A DNA stretch of 64,000 nucleotides. It comes from Planctomycetota bacterium (GTDB lineage: Bacteria; Planctomycetota; UBA8742; UBA2392). Made by a program: the position numbers and the translations under genes. The DNA lies in NCBI GenBank assembly GCA_020848275.1, contig JADLAK010000006.1:62001-126000 (forward strand). The letters run 5' to 3'. Positions 49,870 to 58,577 of this stretch are shown one piece after another; the first letter of the stretch is position 1; the number at the start of each line of letters is the position of its first letter. Under the pieces are notes generated by a model. The model saw only the letters and a list, made by a program, of their open reading frames with translations. It made no database searches and was not told the DNA's origin.

Positions 49870-51198
49870 ATGCGCGCATTGACGCTTCTGGCATTGTTGA
49901 TTCTGCTCGCCGCACCGGTGAGCGCCGCCACAATTTACGCGGTCAGCACCGTCAACGGCGGCTCGCTCGTGCGCTTCGACAGTGCATCGCCCGGGACCAT
50001 CACCAACGTCGGCGATTTCACCGGCCTGCAAGGCGGCGAGTTCATCCACGCCATCGACTTCCGGCCGGCCAACGGCGTGCTGTACGCGTTGGGCGACACC
50101 GGCCGCATTTACACCGTCAACCTGACCACGGCAGTTTGCACGCCCGTCGGCAGCGGCCCGGCGTTCACGCCCTCGGGCGGCGACATGAGCATGGATTTCA
50201 ACCCCGTCGCTGACCGCATTCGCGTGGTGGATACGTTTGACAACAGTTATCGCATCAATCCCGACACCGGCACGCTGTCGGCGACGGACACCGACCTCAA
50301 CCCCGCGAGCATGGACATTTCCGCCGTCGCCTACGACCGCAGTTACGCCGGGACGACCGCGACCACACTCTACGGCATCAGCAGCGACAGCAACGAACTC
50401 GTGCGCATCGGCGGCGTCGACGGCACGCCTTCGCCCAACGGCGGCGCGATCACGGCCATCGGCGGCACCGGCGTGACCTTCACCAGCGTGGTGCTCGGCC
50501 TCGACATCGAGCCGGTCACCGGCGTGGCTTTTGCGATGATCCCGGTCTTCGTCAACCCGCTCAACGAATACCGCCTGTACACTCTCAACCTGACCACCGG
50601 CGCGGCAACGCTTGTGGGCGCGATCAACACGCCGCTTGCGCTGGTCGACATCGCCGTCGAACTCACCGATGACGCCGCGCCTGTCCTGACCACTCCCGGG
50701 CCTCAAAGCGGCAATGTCGGTACGGATATCGTCTTCTCGGCGGCCAACGGCAACGCGATCTCGATTGCCGACGTCGACGCCGCGGGCCACGCTATCGAGG
50801 TTCAGTTGCACGCCGCCAACGGCGACGTCTCGCTTGACAGCACCACGGGTCTCACCTTCACCACCGGCGACGGCAGCAACGACGCCGACATGGTCTTCAC
50901 GGGCGCGCTCGCTGACGTCAACAATGCTCTCGACGGCATGGACTTTTCGCCCACAGCCAACGGTGCGGCGGTGATTCTCGCGCAGGTCAGCGACCTCGGC
51001 GCCACCGGCGTCGGCGGGCCGCTCACCGATTCCGCTTTGGTGCTGATCGCCGTGGGCTTTGACAGCGGCGACAACGGCAGCGACGAAAGCGGCGGTTGTG
51101 TCGTCGGCCTGGGGGGCGCCGGCGCGGGCCTCTGGCTGATCGCGCTGCCGGCCCTGGCGCTGTGGCGTCGCAAGAAAAACCAGGGGTCGCGGCGTTAG
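49870..51198 (+). CDS. Secreted DUF4394-type protein with C-terminal sorting tail
   Basis: The 442-residue protein has a signal peptide (LTLLALLILLAAPVSAA) and two DUF4394-like beta-propeller halves (TIYAVSTVNGGSLVRFDSA, AIDFRPANGVLYALGDTGRIY). A cadherin-like segment follows (about 270-400), and the tail is GGCVVGLGGAGAG, a hydrophobic helix and WRRKKN. The tail resembles those of the proteins at 33016 and 61726. Surface or cell-envelope protein. Function unknown. Confidence 0.8.
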   Translation: MRALTLLALLILLAAPVSAATIYAVSTVNGGSLVRFDSASPGTITNVGDFTGLQGGEFIHAIDFRPANGVLYALGDTGRIYTVNLTTAVCTPVGSGPAFTPSGGDMSMDFNPVADRIRVVDTFDNSYRINPDTGTLSATDTDLNPASMDISAVAYDRSYAGTTATTLYGISSDSNELVRIGGVDGTPSPNGGAITAIGGTGVTFTSVVLGLDIEPVTGVAFAMIPVFVNPLNEYRLYTLNLTTGAATLVGAINTPLALVDIAVELTDDAAPVLTTPGPQSGNVGTDIVFSAANGNAISIADVDAAGHAIEVQLHAANGDVSLDSTTGLTFTTGDGSNDADMVFTGALADVNNALDGMDFSPTANGAAVILAQVSDLGATGVGGPLTDSALVLIAVGFDSGDNGSDESGGCVVGLGGAGAGLWLIALPALALWRRKKNQGSRR

Positions 51199-51236
51199 TG
51201 CCTGAGCAAGTTCGTAAGAGACACTTGCGGTGACAG

Positions 51237-51809
51237 ATGACTGAAAAAGCACTCGCGCTTCAAAAACTGATTCACCAGTTGCAGCTTGCTTATTCGGGAG
51301 AGCGCGCCGCTGCCCTGGCCTATCGGGGGCATTGGCGCTCGCTGCGCGACGTCGAGACAAGGGACCGTATCCGTCAAATCGAAGAAGAGGAATGGCATCA
51401 CCGCGCCCTGGTGGGCCGGATGCTGAAAGAGCTTGGAAAGAAGCCGCGGCTATTTCGAGAGTTGCGGGCGTTTTTGATCGGTCGTGTGCTGGGTTTGCTC
51501 TGCCATGTCTCGGGCCGATTCCTGCCGATGTACGGGGCCGGCAAACTCGAGAGGAAAAACGTCAAAGAATACGAAGTTGCAGCCCGGCATGCGGTGGACT
51601 CGGGGCACCCGGAGTACGTGGACTGCCTGTTGTTGATGGCCGAAGTGGAATGGGACCACGAAAAATTCTTCCGCGCTCAAGTGGAAGGACATTCCTGGCT
51701 TTCGATGTTTCCCCTCTGGCCGCCCCTGCCGCCGAAAGAACAAATTCGGACGCCGTTGAGCAGCGATAAGAGTGCGGCAATCCTGACCGAAGGTTTTTCG
51801 CTGACCTGA
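51237..51809 (+). CDS. Ferritin-like di-iron protein
   Basis: The 190-residue helical protein has paired metal-ligand motifs typical of ferritin-like or COQ7-like proteins: YSGERAAALAYRGH, IEEEEWHHRAL, VKEYEVAARHAV and EVEWDHEKFFRAQ. A hydrophobic stretch lies between (about 75-95). It may be a membrane-associated di-iron enzyme, perhaps in quinone synthesis or oxygen chemistry. The family is tentative. Confidence 0.7.
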   Translation: MTEKALALQKLIHQLQLAYSGERAAALAYRGHWRSLRDVETRDRIRQIEEEEWHHRALVGRMLKELGKKPRLFRELRAFLIGRVLGLLCHVSGRFLPMYGAGKLERKNVKEYEVAARHAVDSGHPEYVDCLLLMAEVEWDHEKFFRAQVEGHSWLSMFPLWPPLPPKEQIRTPLSSDKSAAILTEGFSLT

Positions 51810-51853
51810 AGTGATGTGGTCTTGGTATCAGGCGCGTTTGTTATCGTGTCTGG

Positions 51854-53149
51854 GTGACCGGCGCCAATCCTGAAATGCCTGCAGCACAAAATCCACCCTC
51901 GCGCTGGGCGGCGGCGGCGCTGGCGGCGTTATTCGCGCTCGCCGGCTTCGCGCTGGTCATGTTCGCGACGGGCGGCGACAACCAGCGCGCCGATGCCGAC
52001 AGCATGGCCTACCTCGACGGCGCCTATTTTATCCGCGCAGGGCAGGGCTACATTGGAAGAACCTTTCCCAGCTCAACTGAGCGCGCGCCGATCACCCATT
52101 GGCCGCCGGGCTATGCGGCGGCGATCGCAGTCGTTTCAGCCATCACCAACGATGAAGTGGCCGCCGCACGCTGGCTCAACGCGCTATTGTTCGCGCTGGT
52201 CATCATGCCGCTGGGCCATCTTGTCTGGCACGCAAGCAAAAGCCTCGGCGCGATGGCGCTGGCTTGCGGCCTGTACCTGTTCTTCTGGCCGTTCATCAAG
52301 GTCAGCGTGTTCATCTGGAGCGAACCGATGTTTTTGGCGAGCACGTGTTATGCGCTGCTGGGCGTCTGGGAATACCTGCGCAAGGGGGGCCGGCGCAACC
52401 TCGCGCTGGCGACCGCTGCAGCGGCGATGGCGAGCATGACGCGTTACGCCGGCGTGGCGGTGATTGCGGCGCTTGGCGCATGTCTACTGATGGCGACCGG
52501 CTCGTGGCCCCGCCGCGTTGGTCGTGCCGCGCTTGTTTGCGGCGCGGCGGCCCTGCCGGCGCTGCTCTGGGCGTTGCGCAACATGGCGGTGGGAGGCACA
52601 GCGACTAACCGCACGCTGGGCTTTGACCTGCCGGACGTAAAGCTGGCCAATGCCTCGCGCACGGTGCTCAACTGGTTCATTCCCGGGCCATGGAACCTGC
52701 CGCAGCCGGCGCAGATGCTTCTCTTTGCGAGTCTCTGCGCCTTGCTGGGTTGGGGGCTGGTGCGCTGGCTGCGCGGCCCGGCACAGGCCGGCGACAAACC
52801 GGATGAAACCCGGCTGCTGGTGCTTTGCTGCGCGATCTTCGCAGGCGTTTACGGCGCGATGCTGGTACTCGCGGTCACGTTTGTCGACCGCTCGATTCCG
52901 ATGACAGATCGCATCCTGTGCCCTTTTTTGCTGCTGGCAATCTGCGCCGCCGGCGCAAGCCTGGGCCGCGTTTTGCGCGAGGGAAAGTTGGCTTTGCGCG
53001 CGGTCGTGTTTTCAATCGCGCTCGTGTTCTTTGCGGCCAATGTGGCGCGCGGCGTCTGGCAGATCGGCCAGCTCAAGGCCCGCACCGAGAGCAACGACGA
53101 GCTGCTAGTGCGCCGCGAACTTTGGGACGGCGAAAAGGGCTTGCGCTAG
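51854..53149 (+). CDS. Glycosyltransferase-39-like membrane protein
   Basis: The 431-residue protein has about ten hydrophobic helices and an extracytoplasmic loop with DSMAYLDGAYFIRAGQGY after the first, as in the GT39/dolichol-mannosyltransferase-like (ArnT/PMT) family. It likely transfers a sugar from a lipid carrier outside the membrane. The GTG start at 51854 is used; an ATG at 51875 would remove seven residues. Substrate unknown. Confidence 0.68.
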   Translation: MTGANPEMPAAQNPPSRWAAAALAALFALAGFALVMFATGGDNQRADADSMAYLDGAYFIRAGQGYIGRTFPSSTERAPITHWPPGYAAAIAVVSAITNDEVAAARWLNALLFALVIMPLGHLVWHASKSLGAMALACGLYLFFWPFIKVSVFIWSEPMFLASTCYALLGVWEYLRKGGRRNLALATAAAAMASMTRYAGVAVIAALGACLLMATGSWPRRVGRAALVCGAAALPALLWALRNMAVGGTATNRTLGFDLPDVKLANASRTVLNWFIPGPWNLPQPAQMLLFASLCALLGWGLVRWLRGPAQAGDKPDETRLLVLCCAIFAGVYGAMLVLAVTFVDRSIPMTDRILCPFLLLAICAAGASLGRVLREGKLALRAVVFSIALVFFAANVARGVWQIGQLKARTESNDELLVRRELWDGEKGLR

Positions 53150-53211
53150 GGTGCTGGTCTGCGTCGCGCGACCTTGTATAGTTCGCCAAACACATTTACT
53201 GGAGCCAATCC

Positions 53212-54066
53212 ATGATTCTCGTGACAGGTGCAACGGGCAAGGTCGGCGGCGAAGTGCTCAAGCAGCTTGCCGCCAAGGGTGAACAGTGCCGCGCCATGGT
53301 GCGTGATCTCAAGAAGGCCGCGCCGCTCAAGGGCGACAACATCGAGTTGGTGCAGGGCGATTACGACAAGATGGACAGCGTCGAGAAGGCGCTCAAGGGC
53401 TGCGAAAAACTGTTTTTGGTTTCAGTCGCGCGCCAGACCATGGGCGAGCCCGAGTTCCCGGTTATCACCGCGGCCAAGAAGGCCGGTATTAAACACATCG
53501 TGCGTGTGTCGGCGCTGGGCGCCCACGTCAGCGCCGACTCGCACCTGCTGAAGTGGCATGGCTACAACGACACCAACCTGCGCAAGATCGGCGTGCCGTA
53601 CACCATCCTCAAGCCGCACTACTTCATGCAGAACTTCTACATGTTCGTCGACGGCATCAAGAAGCAGGGTGCGTTTTACGCCCCGATGAAAGAGGGAAAG
53701 ATCGCGGCCATTGACGTGCGCGACATCGCCGATTGCGCGGTCTCAACGTTGCTGGGCAAGGGCCACAACGGCAAAGCCTATGACCTGACCGGCGGCGAGT
53801 CGCTGACAATGGCCCAGTACGCCGAGAAGCTTTCGTCGGCCTGCGGCAAGACCATCAAGTATGTCGACATCCCGCCGGCCGAGGCCAAGAAGGCGATGCT
53901 GGGCATGGGCATGCCGGATTTCTTTGCCGACGGCCTGGTTGCGCTTTACACCAACTGGTCGACCGGCGGCGCCGAGAAGGTCAGCGACGCGGTCGAGAAG
54001 CTCACCGAACACGCCCCACGGAGTTTCGACGCGTTTGCCAAGGAATTCGCCGGCGCGGTGCGGTAA
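53212..54066 (+). CDS. NmrA-like NAD(P)-binding protein
   Basis: The 284-residue protein has the Rossmann motif ILVTGATGKVGGEVLKQL and the NmrA-type segments RVSALGAHVSADSHLLKWHG and KPHYFMQNFYMF. The classical SDR catalytic tyrosine motif is not evident, so it may act as a redox sensor or a quinone-reductase-like enzyme (azoreductase-type). Substrate unknown. Confidence 0.85.
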   Translation: MILVTGATGKVGGEVLKQLAAKGEQCRAMVRDLKKAAPLKGDNIELVQGDYDKMDSVEKALKGCEKLFLVSVARQTMGEPEFPVITAAKKAGIKHIVRVSALGAHVSADSHLLKWHGYNDTNLRKIGVPYTILKPHYFMQNFYMFVDGIKKQGAFYAPMKEGKIAAIDVRDIADCAVSTLLGKGHNGKAYDLTGGESLTMAQYAEKLSSACGKTIKYVDIPPAEAKKAMLGMGMPDFFADGLVALYTNWSTGGAEKVSDAVEKLTEHAPRSFDAFAKEFAGAVR

Positions 54067-54074
54067 GCAACGGC

Positions 54075-54145
54075 AACTGGCCACGAATTCCACGAATAAC
54101 ACGAATGCTGAATTCGTGAGATTCGGGAGAATTCGTGGCTAAAAT
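54075..54145. repeat. Intergenic inverted repeat (ATTCGTGGCTAAA type), copy 2
   Basis: CCACGAATTCCACGAATAACAC at the left is mirrored by GAGAATTCGTGGC at the right. It is related to the copy at 45594-45675 and again lies right after a coding region. The rest of the gap to 54218 shows nothing clear. Confidence 0.65.
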
Positions 54146-54218
54146 GTTTTTTCCCCGAACCATCCTTGTGCCGCGGGTACTCCCTTGTGCCCCCTGAGCA
54201 GCAGCCTGGCAATCCGCC

Positions 54219-54785
54219 GTGGACCTAGTGATCGGCCAGCAAGCAAATAAGGCTGCGGCGCAGGAGCCCTCTGGGCTGCTGGCGCATTTGCGCGCCCGCG
54301 ACCTGGCGGCTCTCGACCGGCTCACGCTCGATTACGGCGGCGCGCTCTCGCGGGCGGCTTACCTGCTGATCGGTGACGCGCATCTGGCGGCCGACGTGGT
54401 GCAGGAAACGCTGATCGCGGCCTGGGATGGCGCGGGAAGAACGAACGAAAGGACCGAGTTGCGGCCGTGGTTGTTCGGCATCCTTTTCAACCTCGGGCGC
54501 AAGCAGTTGCGAAGCTTTACACGACGCAGAAGGCGCGAGGAAACGGCGTCTTTACGAGCCGCGAGCGTAAGCGAGCGGTCCGATGGCGAAGATGACAGGA
54601 TCGAACAGTTGCGCCACGCTTTGCAGCAGTTGGATGAGGATGAACGGCAGTTGATCGTGCTGCGCTTTGAGCAGGATTTCAGTGTGGCTCAGGCCGCACA
54701 GGCGCTGGGAGTCCCCGAGGGAACGGTGAAAAGCAGAACGTTTTCGGCGATTGAAAAGCTGAGACGACTGATGAAACCAGGGTAG
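54219..54785 (+). CDS. ECF-type RNA polymerase sigma factor
   Basis: The 188-residue protein has sigma region 2 (RAAYLLIGDAHLAADVVQETLIAAW) and region 4 (QLDEDERQLIVLRFEQDFSVAQAAQALGVPEGTVKSRTFSAIEKLR). The linker contains an insertion of about nine residues (RAASVSERS) encoded by a repeat-like sequence. The GTG at 54219 gives a full-length factor. The two following genes are probably its partners. Confidence 0.88.
   Translation: MDLVIGQQANKAAAQEPSGLLAHLRARDLAALDRLTLDYGGALSRAAYLLIGDAHLAADVVQETLIAAWDGAGRTNERTELRPWLFGILFNLGRKQLRSFTRRRRREETASLRAASVSERSDGEDDRIEQLRHALQQLDEDERQLIVLRFEQDFSVAQAAQALGVPEGTVKSRTFSAIEKLRRLMKPG
54554..54580 (+). repeat. In-gene repeat-like sequence GCGAGCG-TAA-GCGAGCG
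   Basis: Within the sigma-factor linker, a direct repeat of GCGAGCG separated by TAA is flanked by CCGC and GG. Read on the other strand in frame it encodes PLAYARGS, a peptide string I recall as a frequent repeat product in planctomycete genomes (unverified). Confidence 0.45.
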
Positions 54786-54876
54786 CGGTGCAGTTGTGGC
54801 TTGGGTTTTCCACCCAAGCCGAATGTCCAGGGAACTTCGGCGTGGCTTGGAAAGCCAAGCCACGAAAAACACGACG
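54786..54876. repeat. Two tandem hairpins between sigma factor and anti-sigma-like gene
   Basis: The 91-base gap contains GGCTTGGGTTTTCCACCCAAGCC and, 20 bases further, GTGGCTTGG-AAA-GCCAAGCCAC, both self-complementary. They resemble other short palindromes in the window. Confidence 0.6.
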
Positions 54877-55551
54877 ATGAACAGCGCAACTGACAACTTC
54901 GAAGCCTTCCTGCGCAGCGGTCTGAAAGCCGCGGCCGCCAAAGCGCCGCAAGCGCCGAGCGTGTTCGTGATCCGGCAGACGTTGCGCCGCCGCAGCGTTA
55001 CGCGTGCGGCCTGGATGTCGGTAGCGGCGGGGCTGGCGCTCGCGGCGGGCTTCCTGTTTGCGCCGATTCTGGCAGGTGACATGTCAGTGCAGACCGCCGT
55101 CGATCATTGGAAATCGAAAGTGTTTCCGCCCGGCAAGGCGATTTTCCCGAATCCGGCGCGTGATCCTTTCCCTTCGCGACAGAATGTCGAGCCGTCTGTT
55201 GTTGAACCCGATGTTGTGCCAGTTGCCGTGCCGGCAAAGCCAGTATCGACGCCCGAGCCCCAAACCACGCTGGTCGCCGCGCTTGCGCCGCTGGACGACG
55301 ACGCCGACATGTTCGTCCTGCGCGCATCACTGGCCGGTTATTTCGCCGCCCACGGCATCACCCGCGCCGAGATTGCCAAGGAGCCCGGTGTTGATCTCGA
55401 CTTCGTGCTGCGCGCCGAGGGTGTCGTAGACTTCGCGCAGGTCACCATCGACATCGAATCGCTGCTGAAGAACTACAGCCGCGCAAGCCTCAGCTTCAAG
55501 GACAACGATATTACCTGCTGGCTGCTGGCCCGGACCGCGCGCGAACAATAA
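54877..55551 (+). CDS. Single-pass membrane protein, possible anti-sigma partner
   Basis: The 224-residue protein has a cytoplasmic N terminus (residues 1-50), one transmembrane helix (WMSVAAGLALAAGFLFAPILA), a Pro-rich periplasmic linker and an STN-like C-terminal domain (YFAAHGITRAEIAKEPGVDLDF to SLLKNYSRASLSF). It follows the ECF sigma gene, so an anti-sigma role is plausible, but no zinc-binding anti-sigma motif (HxxxCxxC) is seen. The ATG at 54877 is chosen because the upstream frame crosses the palindromes. Confidence 0.6.
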   Translation: MNSATDNFEAFLRSGLKAAAAKAPQAPSVFVIRQTLRRRSVTRAAWMSVAAGLALAAGFLFAPILAGDMSVQTAVDHWKSKVFPPGKAIFPNPARDPFPSRQNVEPSVVEPDVVPVAVPAKPVSTPEPQTTLVAALAPLDDDADMFVLRASLAGYFAAHGITRAEIAKEPGVDLDFVLRAEGVVDFAQVTIDIESLLKNYSRASLSFKDNDITCWLLARTAREQ

Positions 55552-55578
55552 CCCCGAAATTCACCAACGGAGAATCCC

Positions 55579-56553
55579 ATGTTGCTCAAACGAGTCCTGT
55601 TGCTGTCCGCGATTGTGATGGCGGGCGTTGCCATCACGGGCCGCGCTTCCGCCGACCCGGCGCCGCAACCTGTACCCGAACGGCCCAAAATCGAGGAAGT
55701 ATCGGCGGAAGAACTGGCGGCCTTTGTGAAGGAAGAGAGCGCCAAGCCATTCTTCAAGGCGGCCAAGGCGCTGTCGCCGGCCAGGCTCGCGCCCGAAATC
55801 GAGAAGTGGAAGTCACTGCATGGCGTCGAGTTCACGCTCATTACCAACAACTACATCGACCGCCTGTTCAATTATGGCGAGGGTGACAACGAAGGTCCGC
55901 GCTACTGGGTGCAGAACGATGACAACGGTTTTGGGTTGCGCGCACGCCTCCAGCTCTGTTTCAGCCGCGTCTCCGAGCCCCTGGACCAAATCCACGTGCG
56001 CACCATCGACGTGAAAAAGCTCGCCGAGTTCAGCTTCGACTATGTCCATACTATCCGCGTCGAGCACGCCTGCGCCCGCGTCCTGCCCGCGTTCTCGGCG
56101 GTTAACACCACGCTGACGGAGATTGTTTCGAAGCTGGCCACTGAGTGCGGCGCCGACTTCGCGGTGCGCTCGGACGTTGCGGACACGATCAAGCTCACAC
56201 TGAAGTTGAAGAACAGGACGATCACGTCGTGCCTGATGGAGGCGGCGGAGGCCGCGGGGTGGCTGGTCGAGCTGCCGACGATGAAACTGAAGGAAACAAG
56301 CTGGAGCCAGCATCGTACGGAAGTCGAGTATCAGCCCGTCTACTCGGACATCGACATGGACCGTATCGCGGAAATCTTCGAGAACAGGGACTGGATTAAT
56401 CTGACGGAGCGCCCCGAACCGCGCATCGAGACGGAACTCGACGCCCTGGGATCGATGGTTCGCGCCTCGGCGAATTTTGTGAAGTCCCGCAACCGTATTG
56501 CGGTCTTCCCCAAGCCGAGCAACGTCGTCGTGATGGAAAAGAAAGACGATTAG
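55579..56553 (+). CDS. Secreted protein with STN-like domain
   Basis: The 324-residue protein has a signal peptide (LLLSAIVMAGVAITGRASA), a helical Glu/Lys-rich region and a central STN-like fold (NTTLTEIVSKLATECGADFAV, KLKNRTITSCLMEAAEAAGW). A similar but weaker pattern ends the preceding protein. STN domains occur in secretins and TonB receptors. The two genes probably act together downstream of the sigma factor. Function unknown. Confidence 0.65.
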   Translation: MLLKRVLLLSAIVMAGVAITGRASADPAPQPVPERPKIEEVSAEELAAFVKEESAKPFFKAAKALSPARLAPEIEKWKSLHGVEFTLITNNYIDRLFNYGEGDNEGPRYWVQNDDNGFGLRARLQLCFSRVSEPLDQIHVRTIDVKKLAEFSFDYVHTIRVEHACARVLPAFSAVNTTLTEIVSKLATECGADFAVRSDVADTIKLTLKLKNRTITSCLMEAAEAAGWLVELPTMKLKETSWSQHRTEVEYQPVYSDIDMDRIAEIFENRDWINLTERPEPRIETELDALGSMVRASANFVKSRNRIAVFPKPSNVVVMEKKDD

Positions 56554-56676
56554 CTTGTGTGGTTGCGGCGGCACTTCGGGGCGGCCTTGCGGCCGCCCCT
56601 TGGCGTTGTCCCTTCGACGTTGCTCAGGGCAGGCCGCTTGTTGGCTGTCGCCGCGTCCAGTACCTTATTGGGCCGC
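56554..56676. repeat. miaB leader with CCCTTCGACG repeat-like sequence
   Basis: The 123-base gap contains CCCTTCGACGTTGCTCAGGG-type sequence (56610-56631), related to the words at 45378 and 58970. Just before it GGGCGGCC words form a small hairpin (about 56580-56598). Confidence 0.5.
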
Positions 56677-58134
56677 ATGACCGCCGCCGAACATCCATCT
56701 GCTGTTGAAGCAGCAGTAGCCCCAGCCCAGAGCAAGGCTGAGGCTGGAAGCGCCTTCATGCTGACGTTCGGTTGCCAGATGAACGAACTCGATAGCGAAC
56801 TCGCGCTCGCATCGATGGCCGAGGGCGGGTTCGCCAACACCGGCAGCGCCGCGGACGCCGATGTCATCCTCGTGAACACCTGCAGCGTGCGCGACAAGGC
56901 CGAACAGAAGGCCTATTCGTTTCTTGGCCGCGCGGCGCGCCTGAAGAAGCATCGCCCCGGCGTCGTGATCGCAGTGCTGGGCTGCATGGCGCAAAAAGAG
57001 GGCGAGCTGATTTTCAAACGCGCGCCCTACGTCGACATCGTCGCGGGCACGCGCCAGTTCACGCGGATCAACGAGCTTGTCCGCCGCGTGCGCGAGAACA
57101 AAGAGCGCGTGCTGTCGCTGGGCCGCGATGACGAAGTGGTCAGCGCCAAGCGCCTCCGCGTGCGCGACGTGCGCCACAGCCTGCAGGTCGCGGTCATGCG
57201 CGGCTGCGACCACCACTGCACCTTCTGCGTCGTGCCCAACACGCGCGGCGTCGAGGCGAGCAAGCCTTTCGAGGAGGTAGTGAAAGAGTGCGAGATTCTC
57301 GTCGGCAGCGGCGCCGTTGAAATCACGCTGCTGGGCCAGAACATTGACAGCTACGGCAAGCGCCTGAATCCAAGGCGCTCGCTGGCCGAACTGCTGCACG
57401 CGGTCGGCGCGATTCAGGGCCTGCAGCGCCTGCGGTTCATTACCAGTCATCCGGCTGATTTAAAACCTGAACTCTTTAGGGCGTTCCGCGAGGTCCCGAA
57501 ACTGATGCCGTACCTGCATTTCCCGGCGCAGTCGGGTAGCGACCGCATTCTTCGGGCCATGCGCAGGGGATACACCTACGACGAATATTTAAAGTTGGTC
57601 GACGCCGCGCGCGAGGCGTGTCCGGAGATTGGGCTGGCGGGCGACACGATCGTGGGCTTCCCGACCGAGAGCGACCAGGATTTCGAGCGCACGCTGGAGC
57701 TGCACCGCCGCGCGGAGTATCAGAACGCGTTCATCTTCACCTATTCGCACCGCGAATTCACGCCCGCCGACAAGATGGATTTAAAGGATGACGTGCCGGA
57801 GGACGTGAAATTGGCGCGCTGCAACGCGCTGCTCGACCTGCAACGCGACGTCAGCGAGAAAGTGCTTTCGAAATACGTTGGCCGCGTCGTGAAGGTATTG
57901 GGCGATAGACCGAGTAAACGGAGTCCCGCGTCGCGCGTCGCGAGTCCCGAGTCCTCTGTCTCGGACGATGGCTCTGACCCGAGACCCGTGACCCGTGACA
58001 CGAGACGTTTTGAAGGCCGTAGCCCGCAGAACATTCTGGTGCACGTCGACAGCGGCCGCGATCTCAAGGGCAAGCTCTACGACGCGCGCATCACACGCTC
58101 GTCGCCATTCGCCCTCTACGGCGAACTGGTATAA
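56677..58134 (+). CDS. miaB: tRNA-2-methylthio-N6-dimethylallyladenosine synthase
   Basis: The 485-residue methylthiotransferase has the N-terminal UPF0004 cluster cysteines (TFGCQMNELDS, NTCSVRDKAEQ, VLGCMAQKEG), the radical SAM motif RGCDHHCTFCVVP, and a C-terminal TRAM domain. It adds a methylthio group to i6A37 in tRNA. The TRAM domain contains an insertion of about 28 residues (SPASRVASPESS to DTR) not expected in MiaB; the DNA looks like an intergenic repeat. The ATG at 56677 is chosen, since upstream codons cross a repeat-like leader. Confidence 0.92.
   Translation: MTAAEHPSAVEAAVAPAQSKAEAGSAFMLTFGCQMNELDSELALASMAEGGFANTGSAADADVILVNTCSVRDKAEQKAYSFLGRAARLKKHRPGVVIAVLGCMAQKEGELIFKRAPYVDIVAGTRQFTRINELVRRVRENKERVLSLGRDDEVVSAKRLRVRDVRHSLQVAVMRGCDHHCTFCVVPNTRGVEASKPFEEVVKECEILVGSGAVEITLLGQNIDSYGKRLNPRRSLAELLHAVGAIQGLQRLRFITSHPADLKPELFRAFREVPKLMPYLHFPAQSGSDRILRAMRRGYTYDEYLKLVDAAREACPEIGLAGDTIVGFPTESDQDFERTLELHRRAEYQNAFIFTYSHREFTPADKMDLKDDVPEDVKLARCNALLDLQRDVSEKVLSKYVGRVVKVLGDRPSKRSPASRVASPESSVSDDGSDPRPVTRDTRRFEGRSPQNILVHVDSGRDLKGKLYDARITRSSPFALYGELV
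57920..58007 (+). repeat. Repeat-like insertion within the miaB TRAM domain
   Basis: The sequence alternates GAGTCCCGAG and CGTGACCCGTGAC words, which mirror each other imperfectly and look like the intergenic mirror repeats. It is in frame (a multiple of three) and keeps the downstream TRAM strand RFEGRSPQNILVHVD intact. Confidence 0.5.
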
Positions 58135-58163
58135 CTACACGACTTCCGAAGGAAACTCACACG

Positions 58164-58577
58164 ATGAAAACCGTTAGTACTCTTTGGTTGCTCCTGCTGC
58201 TTGCTGCCTGTTCACCGAGCAATAGCACCTCGCAGCGCCTGGGTATTTTGATTGAGGGCGATACGACCTCTCAGCCGGTACAGAAGGCGCCGGAAATCCT
58301 GAAACTGATTGAAGGCAAAGCCCTTCCGGTCAGGCTCTGGCTCGTAGCTGAAAAGGCCACGGCGACCTCAAGCAGTTCGAACAAACACACGCAGATTAGT
58401 TCATTCTCGATAGAGCAAGTTCAAAAAGACGGCAAGACGATGCATGTACTCAAGCGGACATCCGAGATGGGTGGAAGCCTGCTTGTCGAACACTCAGGTA
58501 CGCGTGCCGAATTCGACCGCGCTGCGGCGTGGAAACTCGAAGCGCTGGTTACAGACGCGGCCAAGGGCATCAAATAA
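58164..58577 (+). CDS. Small hypothetical lipoprotein
   Basis: The 137-residue protein has a lipobox signal peptide (TLWLLLLLAAC). The rest is soluble, with RLGILIEGDTTSQPVQKAPEIL and no recognised domain. A GAAGGAA site precedes the ATG. It lies 29 bases after miaB and may be cotranscribed. Its codon use is more AT-rich than that of miaB. Confidence 0.65.
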   Translation: MKTVSTLWLLLLLAACSPSNSTSQRLGILIEGDTTSQPVQKAPEILKLIEGKALPVRLWLVAEKATATSSSSNKHTQISSFSIEQVQKDGKTMHVLKRTSEMGGSLLVEHSGTRAEFDRAAAWKLEALVTDAAKGIK

